Assembly (NCBI GenBank): GCA_029821455.1
Contig: JALGTI010000039.1
Location: 1-16,191 of the forward strand
Length of the DNA: 16,191 nucleotides
Reading direction: 5' to 3'
Origin: Candidatus Zipacnadia bacterium
GTDB taxonomy: Bacteria; Armatimonadota; Zipacnadia; Zipacnadales; Zipacnadaceae
Shown here: piece by piece, positions 8,454 to 15,158 of the stretch
Numbering within the stretch: position 1 is the stretch's first letter
Layout: the number at the start of each line of letters is the position of its first letter
Notes under the pieces: model-generated
Told to the model about the DNA's origin: nothing
Databases searched by the model: none
The model's input: the letters and a program-made list of their open reading frames with translations, nothing else
Translations under genes and position numbers: made by a program

Positions 8454-9621
8454 CCAGCGGCTAGCAATCTACCGTGCGATCAACCTAGTGCCAGCAGTTG
8501 TTTGTGTGCTGGCACTATGCGCTATATGGGGAGTTGGTTGCGGAACTAAGAAAACCGCAACGAACAGGCAGCTAATCCTGTCTAACGAAACGGAGGGGTA
8601 TGCCTATATTCCAGTACTGGCTACAGAGCACCCCTTATACGGGGAGCTGCAGCGGCTTGAGCGGGCGCTCTATGAGCTTGAGGGTGGCGTACTGCCCCAA
8701 TCGTTGAAGCCACCAATGGCGCGGGAAGCTCTAGTGATTGCGGGAGTAGCACCGCGAGACTATCCCGCCTGGCAGCTTGAAAACCGCCGGCTGACATGGC
8801 AGACAGGCACACAGCAAGAACTGCCCACAGGGCTGGGCGCACTGGCACCTGATCTGCAGGCGCGCCTGGCCTGGCAGCGCCGCCAGATTCGGTCCCAGGC
8901 CCGCGAACAGTTGCGAGTGGCCGAGGCTGAAGAGAGCCAGAGGTTGGCGCACATACGTGTGCAGGCAGTCAAAAGCCGGCAGGAGCGCCTCGATAACCTG
9001 GGGTTGGACCTCACGATCGGCGATAGCGAGGCGGCAGCCGCTGCCGAGCAAGAACGCAAGCGCATCTGGCGTGAAATCGAGGCGGAGCTGGCCAAGGAGC
9101 GTCAGGCGGGCGAGGCGCGGCTGACGCGGCTGACGGCAAAGGTGAGGGCCCAGGAGCGCAAACAGATCGGCGAGGCGGTCAAAGAGGTGCTGCGGCGTAT
9201 GGCCCGACGGGCGCAGGCGCCCATTACCTCTACCGAGCCGTTGCGGGAGGCAATGAACGAGGAACTGCTTGGTGTCGCGCTGCCCTCGTGGGCTCAGCAG
9301 CATACAATCCGAGTTGACACCGAGGCAGCCGGGCAGATGCTAAGCAGTGCTGAGCAAAGCTGGGACCAGGCGATGGGTGAGATGGAGGCTTCGCGCCATC
9401 GGCAGATAGACCGGATGATGAAACGGCGAGTCGCACTGACCAAGCTAATTGTTGAGGGCACACGCTCGGCCACACGCCGCATCGCCGCCGAACTGGGACT
9501 GACAGTGCATTTCCCGCCTCTGGAGGCCGCCGTCGGGGTAGATCTTACGCCACGGCTGCGCGAGCGACTTCGCCGGCTGTGGCACGGCCAACCGGGCCAG
9601 CTAGGGGAGCAAACACAGTGA
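8443..9621 (+). CDS. Predicted coiled-coil envelope lipoprotein, divergent Skp/OmpH-like
   Basis: I do not recognise a named family for this 392-residue protein. The N-terminal hydrophobic segment (about 14-32) ends in GVGC at residue 33, a weak lipobox with Gly rather than Leu at -3, so lipidation is plausible but not certain. A globular part (about 40-130, including HPLYGELQRLERAL) is followed by a highly charged Arg/Glu/Ala-rich helix or coiled coil at about 138-258. The C-terminal part (about 338-380: IAAELGLTVHF ... GVDLTPRLRERL) repeats the pattern that closes OmpH proteins (a helix, then Val-rich strand, then D-[IL]-T). I infer a diverged, enlarged Skp relative anchored to a membrane. 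The GTG start at 8443 has AAGGAG 6 nt upstream and lies inside the end of skp; the stop overlaps the lpxD start by 4 nt, indicating translational coupling. Confidence 0.75.
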   Translation: MADSQRLAIYRAINLVPAVVCVLALCAIWGVGCGTKKTATNRQLILSNETEGYAYIPVLATEHPLYGELQRLERALYELEGGVLPQSLKPPMAREALVIAGVAPRDYPAWQLENRRLTWQTGTQQELPTGLGALAPDLQARLAWQRRQIRSQAREQLRVAEAEESQRLAHIRVQAVKSRQERLDNLGLDLTIGDSEAAAAAEQERKRIWREIEAELAKERQAGEARLTRLTAKVRAQERKQIGEAVKEVLRRMARRAQAPITSTEPLREAMNEELLGVALPSWAQQHTIRVDTEAAGQMLSSAEQSWDQAMGEMEASRHRQIDRMMKRRVALTKLIVEGTRSATRRIAAELGLTVHFPPLEAAVGVDLTPRLRERLRRLWHGQPGQLGEQTQ

Positions 9622-10658
9622 ATGGCGCCAAGTTCGCGTTAGGACAACTGGCCGAACTGATAGATGGCAAGCTCGAAGGCGACGCTTCGGTGACCATCAC
9701 CGGGGTCAGCAGCCTTGACGACGCCACTGAGGGGCATATCACCTATGTCACAGAGGAGGATGTACTGTCCCTCGGAGAGCAGTCTCCGGCCGCCGCTCTG
9801 ATTGTGCCGCCGGGCCTGGCCACTGACCGCAAGCCGCTGATCGTCACCGAGGACCCACGCCTGGCCTTCTCCAAGGTGCTGGCGTTATTTGCTCCCCAAC
9901 GACGCCTGCCGCCCGGTGTGCACCCCACTGCAACAGTCGGTTCTAACGTCAAGCTCGGTCAAGATGTAGCTATTGGTGCCCATGTCTTTGTGGGCGATAA
10001 CGCTATTATCGGTGATAGAGTGGCGATTCACCCGCTGGCCTATGTGGGGTATGAGGTAACCATCGGGGAAGATACAGAGATACATCCTCAGACATACATC
10101 GGCGACCGGGTTAGCATAGGCACGAGATGCAACATATGTGCCGGGGCGGTTGTGGGTAGTGATGGCTTCGGCTACCTCCAAACAGAGGAGGGTCATCACA
10201 AGATTCCCCAGATTGGCACCGTGATTATCGAGGATGACGTTGAGGTAGGCGCTAATAGCACGATTGACCGCGCCACCGTGTCCGTCACGCGGATATGTCG
10301 AGGCACCAAGATTGATGACCAGGTTCACATCGGCCACAATTGTGTTATCGGGGAACATTGCCTGTTGTGCGGCCAGGTTGGTATCGCCGGTACGGTCACA
10401 CTCGGCAAGGGTGTGATGCTGGGCGGCCAGGTAGGGATTAATGATCACACCACAGTGGGCGATGGTGTAACCGTGGGGGCTGGGAGCAAGGTCTACGGTG
10501 ATCTGATGGAGCCCGGTGTATATTCTGGGACTCCGGCCCGACCTCACCGGCAGCGACTGAGGACCTTAGCGGCGACGCAGAAGCTGCCGGAGCTGCTGAA
10601 GCGTATTAGGGAGCTTGAGAGCCGCCTGGCCGAACTGGAGGGCAAAGAAGGCAAGTAG
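9618..10658 (+). CDS. lpxD: UDP-3-O-(3-hydroxyacyl)glucosamine N-acyltransferase LpxD
   Basis: LpxD adds the N-linked 3-hydroxyacyl chain to UDP-3-O-acyl-glucosamine, the third step of lipid A synthesis, in the cytoplasm. The 346-residue length fits the family. The N-terminal uridine-binding domain spans about 1-100 (GVSSLDDATEGHITYV at 29-44). The left-handed parallel beta-helix of hexapeptide repeats runs about 101-300, with GSDGFGY at 180-186. His240 (in IGHN) and His277 (in NDH) align with catalytic/substrate His239 and His276 of E. coli LpxD. EPGVYSGTP (298-306) and a C-terminal helix (about 317-343) complete the trimer fold. The start is GTG 9618, overlapping the upstream stop as GTGA, with GGGGAG 8 nt upstream. 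The usual companions lpxC, fabZ and lpxA do not follow; a terminator comes next. Confidence 0.96.
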   Translation: MNGAKFALGQLAELIDGKLEGDASVTITGVSSLDDATEGHITYVTEEDVLSLGEQSPAAALIVPPGLATDRKPLIVTEDPRLAFSKVLALFAPQRRLPPGVHPTATVGSNVKLGQDVAIGAHVFVGDNAIIGDRVAIHPLAYVGYEVTIGEDTEIHPQTYIGDRVSIGTRCNICAGAVVGSDGFGYLQTEEGHHKIPQIGTVIIEDDVEVGANSTIDRATVSVTRICRGTKIDDQVHIGHNCVIGEHCLLCGQVGIAGTVTLGKGVMLGGQVGINDHTTVGDGVTVGAGSKVYGDLMEPGVYSGTPARPHRQRLRTLAATQKLPELLKRIRELESRLAELEGKEGK

Positions 10659-10677
10659 AATTGGCTTGATGAGGACT

Positions 10678-10715
10678 GATGCGCCGGGCCGAAGACGGCC
10701 CGGCGTATCTGTTTT
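10678..10715 (+). terminator. Rho-independent terminator after lpxD
   Basis: A 13-bp stem (10678-10690 with 10697-10709, one G-U pair, core CGCCGGGCC / GGCCCGGCG) with a 6-nt loop GAAGAC is followed by TGTTTT. It lies 20 nt behind the lpxD stop and should end the envelope operon. Confidence 0.85.
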
Positions 10716-10820
10716 GGCTGAGTTGCTACGTGCTGGCTTGTCTGGCGGATTGATTGACACGTGAAGAGTATAGAAAGGGGCGCATGTCATTTGCTGGCGT
10801 TTGGCCTTCTTGTGCAATCC

Positions 10821-10849
10821 TTGACGTTAACACGAGAAGGTGTTAGGGT
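10821..10849 (+). promoter_or_regulatory. Candidate promoter of the SLH porin gene
   Basis: TTGACG (10821-10826) is separated by 17 bp from a weak -10 TAGGGT (10844-10849), which is helped by an upstream TG (10841-10842) in the extended -10 position. Transcription would start near 10856, leaving a leader of about 100 nt. The upstream remainder of this gap (10716-10820) contains a TTGACA at 10754 without a matching -10, and nothing else I can interpret. Confidence 0.45.
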
Positions 10850-10883
10850 TCTGCGGGCGAATAAGAGAAACTAGGTATGTGGG

Positions 10884-10938
10884 CCAGTGTGGCTGGAAGC
10901 AGGCACTACCGGTTCACCGGTGCAAGAGACTCCGTGCC
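10884..10938 (+). promoter_or_regulatory. Potentially structured 5' leader of the SLH porin mRNA
   Basis: Three stems can be drawn in the leader: CCAG/CTGG (10884-10887 with 10893-10896), GGCAC/GTGCC (10902-10906 with 10934-10938), and nested in the latter ACCGG-TTCA-CCGGT (10908-10921). The outer stem ends just upstream of the AAAAGGA/GGAG ribosome-binding region. It does not match a riboswitch class I know. It could set mRNA stability or translation of an abundant envelope protein, but it could also be chance pairing in GC-rich DNA. Confidence 0.3.
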
Positions 10939-10969
10939 AGTGCTGAAAAGGAAAGGTGTGCGGAGAATA

Positions 10970-12715
10970 ATGCGGACAGGCCTGGGCATAGCAATCGCTG
11001 CTGTTGTGTTGAGTTGGACCCCGACGTGGGCGCAGGCTCCGGAGGCACCGGCTGCACCCAACCCCACCGATACGGTGCCGCCAGAGCATTGGGCGTACGA
11101 TGCCGTGCGCCAGTTGGTTGAAAGCGGCGTGATAATTGGGGATGAGAACGGTCTGTTCAGGGGGGAGTGTCGCGTCACCCGCTACGAGTTCGCGATGGCA
11201 ATCTCGCGGCTGCTTGACTCGCTGGCCGAGGGTCCGCCCGGGCCGACGGGGGAGGCGGGCGCTGCTGGCGCTCAAGGTGCGGCAGGCCTCCAAGGGCCAT
11301 CCGGCCAGGCTGGCCCCGCAGGCCCACAAGGACCAGCCGGGCCGCCAGGACCACAAGGGCCGCCGGCGACGATTGACGAGGACGCAATTGGAGCATTGGT
11401 GGCCGATCTTACTGATGAGTTCAGCCAGGAGCTGGCGCTGCTGCGCGGCGATATCGAGGACCTTGGCGTACAGGTCACTGACCTTTCCGACCGGGTTAGC
11501 AAGCTGAAGAAGCCCAAGATACAGATGCATGGCTATATTGACTATCGCATCGGCTTGATCGGCGATGTGGCCTTCGACCACGAGCACGACGCTCTGACGA
11601 CAAAGGTGAGCGTCTCCGGTCAGATTGATGAAGATACCAAGGGCTACATCGCCCTCAAGTTCGCCGACCAGCCCTTGCCTCTGAGTATTCTTGGTGTCGA
11701 GATACGCGAGCCGTATGAGTTCCAGGTCCCGCCCAACTGGTGGGCAAATCATGGCTGGGGCGAGGACATCTGGTGGGTGGACGAAGCCTGGCTCAGGCAC
11801 CAGACCGGCGGGGACAGCTACTGGGTGTTCGGCCGGCAGTACTACGACTACGGGCTAGGGCTGGTGGCAAACAACGAACGACGAGCCATTCAGGGTCTGT
11901 TCAGTCACCACGACCACATGCGCGGTACCAATCTCAATCTCGACTGGTACTACGGCGGGGCCTCTTATAATTGGGTCGGCATCCCTGTGTGGCCTTACAC
12001 CGGCTGGGAGAAAGACAACGACGAATATTACTCGACACGCCTGGAATATGACGGCGGCCGGCTCAAGCTGGGACTGAACTGGCTGCCCGAAGGGGTGGGA
12101 GCAGAGCGCGCTCGCAGCTTCGATATCGCCTGGCGCTACGGAAGCGATAAGTACCTGCTGTTTGAGTATGCCAAACAGCAGCGCCACGCCAACCGGCTGA
12201 ACTTCCCAAACATAGGTGATCCAACTGCCTATATGGCCATTGTGGACCTATACAAGAGCGGCAGTCTCTGGCTGCAGGGGCTGTACTCTTTCGCCAGTGC
12301 TGAATATGACATTCAGTACTCCTCACTGCATCCCGGCATCGAGCGCATCCAGTGTCATTGGGTGCCTAACCTCTACTACTGGGAGCGCTGGCTGCGCAGG
12401 CCACCCATCGCATCGAACTTGCGCTTCGCCGGGGGTAACCTCTGGACGAAGCTGTGGGGTCTGCCGGTGCAGTTCACCTACTACAAGGTGAAAGCCGATA
12501 GCCCTGAGTGGCGCAATGGACCGGCGGCTGAACTGGTCTTCGACCGCCTGTGGGCCATCCGCACCCGCCATCATTTGGCCGACGGCGTCTGGATGACCTT
12601 GACCTATGCGCGCCAGGAGCGCAGCAACCGGCCCAGCGTGGACTGGGAAGGCAATCTGCTACCGGAGCCGGGAGACCAGGAGATGTTGCAGGCCGGCTGG
12701 GAGGTATCCTTCTAG
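10970..12715 (+). CDS. SLH-domain outer-membrane porin with collagen-like linker (OmpM-like)
   Basis: This 581-residue protein has a modular layout: a signal peptide (1 to about 21-23, ending TWAQA); one SLH domain at about 35-84 (HWAYDAVRQLVESGVI ... RVTRYEFAMAISRLL); 15 uninterrupted Gly-X-Y triplets at 88-132; a coiled coil at about 139-181 (ALVADLTDEFSQELALLRG...); then a beta-barrel rich in Trp/Tyr and alternating residues from about 184 (IQMHGYIDYRIG) to the C-terminal Phe. SLH-coiled-coil-barrel proteins such as OmpM and Slp bind peptidoglycan-linked polymers with the SLH domain and form pores in the outer membrane, so they tether it to the wall. The collagen-like piece is an unusual addition. 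The start is uncertain: ATG 10970 has GGAG only 4 nt upstream, whereas GTG 10958 has AAGGA at 5 nt and would add an Arg-rich n-region. It has its own promoter after the lpxD terminator. Confidence 0.88.
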   Translation: MRTGLGIAIAAVVLSWTPTWAQAPEAPAAPNPTDTVPPEHWAYDAVRQLVESGVIIGDENGLFRGECRVTRYEFAMAISRLLDSLAEGPPGPTGEAGAAGAQGAAGLQGPSGQAGPAGPQGPAGPPGPQGPPATIDEDAIGALVADLTDEFSQELALLRGDIEDLGVQVTDLSDRVSKLKKPKIQMHGYIDYRIGLIGDVAFDHEHDALTTKVSVSGQIDEDTKGYIALKFADQPLPLSILGVEIREPYEFQVPPNWWANHGWGEDIWWVDEAWLRHQTGGDSYWVFGRQYYDYGLGLVANNERRAIQGLFSHHDHMRGTNLNLDWYYGGASYNWVGIPVWPYTGWEKDNDEYYSTRLEYDGGRLKLGLNWLPEGVGAERARSFDIAWRYGSDKYLLFEYAKQQRHANRLNFPNIGDPTAYMAIVDLYKSGSLWLQGLYSFASAEYDIQYSSLHPGIERIQCHWVPNLYYWERWLRRPPIASNLRFAGGNLWTKLWGLPVQFTYYKVKADSPEWRNGPAAELVFDRLWAIRTRHHLADGVWMTLTYARQERSNRPSVDWEGNLLPEPGDQEMLQAGWEVSF

Positions 12716-12731
12716 AGGCGCTAGAGCAGCA

Positions 12732-13961
12732 TCATCCCACTAGCATTTGTGCGCCAGCTAGTGCCGCCGCATACACCGACTTCAGTGTCACATCGTTCTC
12801 CTCAGCCAGCCGGCGGCAGTCCTCGAACTCCGGGGCCACCGTTATAACGCGTCCGCCTAGCTTACCCACCTTCACAGTGACTTTGCCGAAGCGGGTCTCA
12901 ACCTCTGTGAACTCTCTGGGCAGGCAGCGCCGCTCCCACACGGATGATCGCACGCCCAGGGTGGTGCTGTGCTCAATAATCACCATGCTGACGGCCTCAA
13001 TACAATCGGGCGGAACCAGGGCGGTCAGCTTGATAGCCGGGCGTCCCTTCTTCATCTGAATGGGTGTCAGCCAGGTGTCTATCGCTCCAGCCGCCTGGCA
13101 TCTCTCCAGTACATCGGGGATCAGTTCGGGGTTGATATCGTCGAGGTTGGTCTCGATCATCATCACCTGCTCCGCGATGATGTTGTCCCAGATGCGCTCT
13201 CCTCCCTCCGCCCCGGGCATCGCCCCGGGCTCGCGCTGCCCAATGCAAAGTCGGAGCACGTTCGGTAGCGACGGCCACTCTCGCTGCCCTGCGCCGTAGC
13301 CAACGGCCTCCAGCGTCATCGCCGGCATCAGGCCGAAGCCCTCAGCCAGGCCCACGGCCAGAGCAGCCCCGGTGGGCGTGACCGTCTCACCTTCGAGGTC
13401 GAGGGGGCGAGTTGGCACGCCGTGGAGCAGTTCGGTCACTGCCGGAGGGGGGACAGGCAGGATTCCGTGGGCGCATTCGATTTGGCCATGCGAGACGGGT
13501 AGCGGGGAACAATAAACGCGCTCGACACCAAGCAGCCTGAGCCCCACCACTGCTCCGACGACGTCAATGATCGTGTCAATGCCGCCAAGCTCATGAAAGT
13601 GGATCTCCTCCGGCGGCTTACCGTGAACCCGCCCCTCCGCTCGTCCAAGGCTCCAGAGAATGCTGGTCGCTTTCTTGATGACATCAGCCGGCAATGAGGA
13701 GCCTTCGACCCAGGAAACAAGTTCTGCGCACGAGCGGCCATGGTGGCCGCTGTGGGCCTTTTCGTCGGTGAGGCTGACAGTTGCCTGGGTAGCGGTGATG
13801 CCGCATTTGCTGACCGGCTGGGCGCTCAGTTCCCAACCTGCGACCGGCAGCTTGCTCAATTCCGCGACCAGCGCGTCTAGTTCCAGCCCGGCAGCGAGCA
13901 GCCCGCCCAGCAACATATCACCACTTATTCCCGCAAATGTGTCCAGATACCCAACGCGCAT
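12732..13961 (-). CDS. larC: LarC, nickel-pincer cofactor (pyridinium-bisthiocarboxylate) nickel chelatase
   Basis: LarC inserts nickel, with CTP hydrolysis, into the pyridinium-3,5-bisthiocarboxylate mononucleotide made by LarB and LarE, giving the cofactor of lactate racemase and related LarA epimerases. Family signatures in the 409 residues are YLDTFAGISGDM at 5-16, a short His patch (HSGHHGRS, 70-77), HFHELGGIDTIID at 121-133, SPLPVSHG at 152-159 and TPTGAAL at 195-201. The C-terminal CTP-binding part has ETNLDDINPE (270-279), MKKGRPAIKLT (303-313) and TTLGVR (333-338). The start is set at ATG 13961, where AGGTGG lies about 8 nt upstream and the protein begins MRVGYLDTFA as in the family; an in-frame GTG four codons earlier overlaps that ribosome-binding site. 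It is one intact frame, whereas the L. plantarum gene is split by a programmed frameshift. No larA, larB or larE is in the window. It converges on the porin gene with a 16-bp gap. Confidence 0.93.
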   Translation of the reverse strand: MRVGYLDTFAGISGDMLLGGLLAAGLELDALVAELSKLPVAGWELSAQPVSKCGITATQATVSLTDEKAHSGHHGRSCAELVSWVEGSSLPADVIKKATSILWSLGRAEGRVHGKPPEEIHFHELGGIDTIIDVVGAVVGLRLLGVERVYCSPLPVSHGQIECAHGILPVPPPAVTELLHGVPTRPLDLEGETVTPTGAALAVGLAEGFGLMPAMTLEAVGYGAGQREWPSLPNVLRLCIGQREPGAMPGAEGGERIWDNIIAEQVMMIETNLDDINPELIPDVLERCQAAGAIDTWLTPIQMKKGRPAIKLTALVPPDCIEAVSMVIIEHSTTLGVRSSVWERRCLPREFTEVETRFGKVTVKVGKLGGRVITVAPEFEDCRRLAEENDVTLKSVYAAALAGAQMLVG

Positions 13962-13998
13962 AAGAGAATCCACCTGTCTAAGAGATTTGTGTCCAAGG

Positions 13999-14018
13999 TC
14001 ACAACGGTGATCACAACG
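13999..14018. repeat. Repeated TCACAACG motif around a GTGATCAC palindrome
   Basis: TCACAACG occurs at 13999-14006 and again at 14011-14018, 12 bp apart. The palindrome GTGATCAC (14007-14014) overlaps the second copy. It lies between the divergent larC and small membrane protein genes, so it is a possible operator for either. No regulator gene is adjacent, and chance cannot be excluded. Confidence 0.3.
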
Positions 14019-14041
14019 AAACTACCCCAGCTACTGTACGC

Positions 14042-14071
14042 TTGACCCTAGCAGCATGTCAACCATATTAT
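14042..14071 (+). promoter_or_regulatory. Sigma-70 type promoter for the small membrane protein and nfo
   Basis: TTGACC (14042-14047, 5/6) and TATTAT (14066-14071, 5/6) are 18 bp apart, a strong match for a GC-rich genome. Transcription would start near 14078. The -10 box overlaps the first ATG of the following frame, so that ATG would not be on this transcript. Confidence 0.6.
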
Positions 14072-14327
14072 GATGAGGCTCTTGGTTCACAGGCAAGCCC
14101 GCAGAGTTGTGTTTGCTGCCGGCTGCATCGGCGTTGCGGTTGTACTGATCCTGTTGGATTGGCCGTGGTGGGTGTGGGTGCCAGCGGCAGTCATCGGCGG
14201 CGTGTTGGCCACCCTCGGTTACGTCCTGCTCGGCTATGCCTATTACAGGGTTTATCGGGACCGCTTGTTGGCCCAGCACCGGCGGGCTCCCGCTACAACG
14301 CGGGACCTCAACCGCGAGGACCGCTAG
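14070..14327 (+). CDS. Small two-helix membrane protein of unknown function
   Basis: As drawn it is 85 residues: a short basic N-terminus (HRQARR), two predicted membrane helices (about 13-31 and 34-58, joined by the Trp-rich turn DWPWWVW), and a charged Arg-rich C-terminal tail (YRVYRDRLLAQHRR...). The basic residues on both ends suggest a hairpin with both termini in the cytoplasm. I recognise no family. Third codon positions are GC-rich like the neighbours, supporting a real gene. The start is doubtful: no ribosome-binding site precedes ATG 14070 or 14073, and both overlap or abut a strong -10 box. TTG 14082 (81 residues) or GTG 14109 are alternatives, possibly translated from a near-leaderless mRNA. 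Its stop codon directly abuts the nfo start, so the two are probably co-transcribed. Confidence 0.6.
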   Translation: MMRLLVHRQARRVVFAAGCIGVAVVLILLDWPWWVWVPAAVIGGVLATLGYVLLGYAYYRVYRDRLLAQHRRAPATTRDLNREDR

Positions 14328-15158
14328 ATGATTCGCCTCGGCTTCCACATCCCTATCGTTGGTGGGTGGAAGCAGACGTTGGGGGCAGCGGTCCGCCGGC
14401 GCTGCACCACCTGCCAGGTCTTCACCTCCGCGCCTGTGCAATGGCGCAGACGGACCCTCGACCCAGACGCAGCGGCCTGGTTTGCTGCCGAGCTGCAGAG
14501 CCGGGATATCTGGCCCCTGTTTGTCCACGCGCCCTATCTGCTCAACATCGCCAGCCCCAACCGTAGCCTACTGAGCAAGAGCCTGCGCTGTCTGGCTGAT
14601 GAACTGGAGCGAGCGGCGCTGCTGCAAGCGGTCGGGGTCGTGCTGCATCTGGGCAGCATTGGTGACAGGGGAAGATTGGCAGCCGGCCTGCGTAGGGTTG
14701 CTCGCACCCTTGACCGGGCACTGGAGGCAACGGATTTGCAGATGCCGCTGGTGCTGGAAAACTGCGCGGGCCACATCAGCCACAGCCGCTATCCGCAGCG
14801 ACTGCAAGTGTGTCTGGACACCGCTCACGCCTTTGCCGCAGGCTATCCGCTTCACACGCAACAAGGTCTGGACGAGCTGTTGGCAAGTCTTGATGAGCAA
14901 CTGGGTTCAGAGCGCCTGGTGCTGATTCACGCAAACGATACGACCAGCATCCTGGGATCACGGGTTGATCGCCACTGGCACATCGGCAAGGGCAACATCG
15001 GCACTACTGGCTTTCGGCGGCTGCTCAACCATCCCCGCCTGGCAGATAAGCCATTCATAATGGAGACGCCTGGCACTGAGGATGACGACCACCGCAACAT
15101 GCGAGCGATAAGACGTCTGATTGATGCGGACCGGCGCCCACCGCTGCCGCCGCTGTAG
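14328..15158 (+). CDS. nfo: Endonuclease IV (AP endonuclease, Nfo family)
   Basis: Endonuclease IV cleaves DNA 5' to abasic sites and removes blocked 3' ends in base-excision repair, using three metal ions (Zn in E. coli Nfo) in a TIM barrel. The 276 residues keep all nine expected ligands: His67 (FVHAPY), His107 (VLHLGS), Glu144 (LVLEN), Asp164 and His167 (VCLDTAHAFAAGY), His201 (LIHAND), Asp214 and His216 (GSRVDRHWHIG) and Glu246 (METPG). The N-terminus (LGFHIPIVGG, VFTSAPVQW) also fits. The start ATG 14328 follows the upstream stop directly, with GAGG 9 nt before it. An oddity is that Glu144 and Asp164 are 20 residues apart, against 34 for Glu145-Asp179 of E. coli Nfo; the helix after ENxAG is shortened without any frameshift. 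Its last 104 bp overlap the antisense M20 gene. Confidence 0.92.
   Translation: MIRLGFHIPIVGGWKQTLGAAVRRRCTTCQVFTSAPVQWRRRTLDPDAAAWFAAELQSRDIWPLFVHAPYLLNIASPNRSLLSKSLRCLADELERAALLQAVGVVLHLGSIGDRGRLAAGLRRVARTLDRALEATDLQMPLVLENCAGHISHSRYPQRLQVCLDTAHAFAAGYPLHTQQGLDELLASLDEQLGSERLVLIHANDTTSILGSRVDRHWHIGKGNIGTTGFRRLLNHPRLADKPFIMETPGTEDDDHRNMRAIRRLIDADRRPPLPPL

Noticed and set aside
9885..10547. 220-codon open frame on the minus strand across lpxD
   Set aside because: It is a shadow of the lpxD hexapeptide repeats, with no start context or recognisable protein.
10754..10782. TTGACA as a second -35 box before the SLH porin
   Set aside because: At 16-18 bp spacing there is no -10-like sequence; the nearest AT-rich hexamer (TATAGA, 10769) is only 9 bp away.
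10900..10960. Cobalamin-riboswitch-like words (GGTGCAAGAGACTCCG, AAGGAAAGGTG) before the SLH porin
   Set aside because: The remaining conserved core and the downstream B12-box region are missing, and the signal-peptide coding sequence begins at once after it.
10871..11800. 309-codon open frame on the minus strand across the porin gene
   Set aside because: It is antisense to a clear coding gene with recognised domains and shows no family features; such shadows are common in GC-rich DNA.
12712..12731. Repeated CTAGAG between the porin and larC as a bidirectional terminator
   Set aside because: It is a direct rather than inverted repeat and forms no stable stem with a T-run.
14042..14566. 174-codon + strand frame overlapping the small membrane protein and the start of nfo
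   Set aside because: Its composition is Cys/Arg/Pro-rich and it overlaps nfo, whose catalytic residues lie in the other frame.
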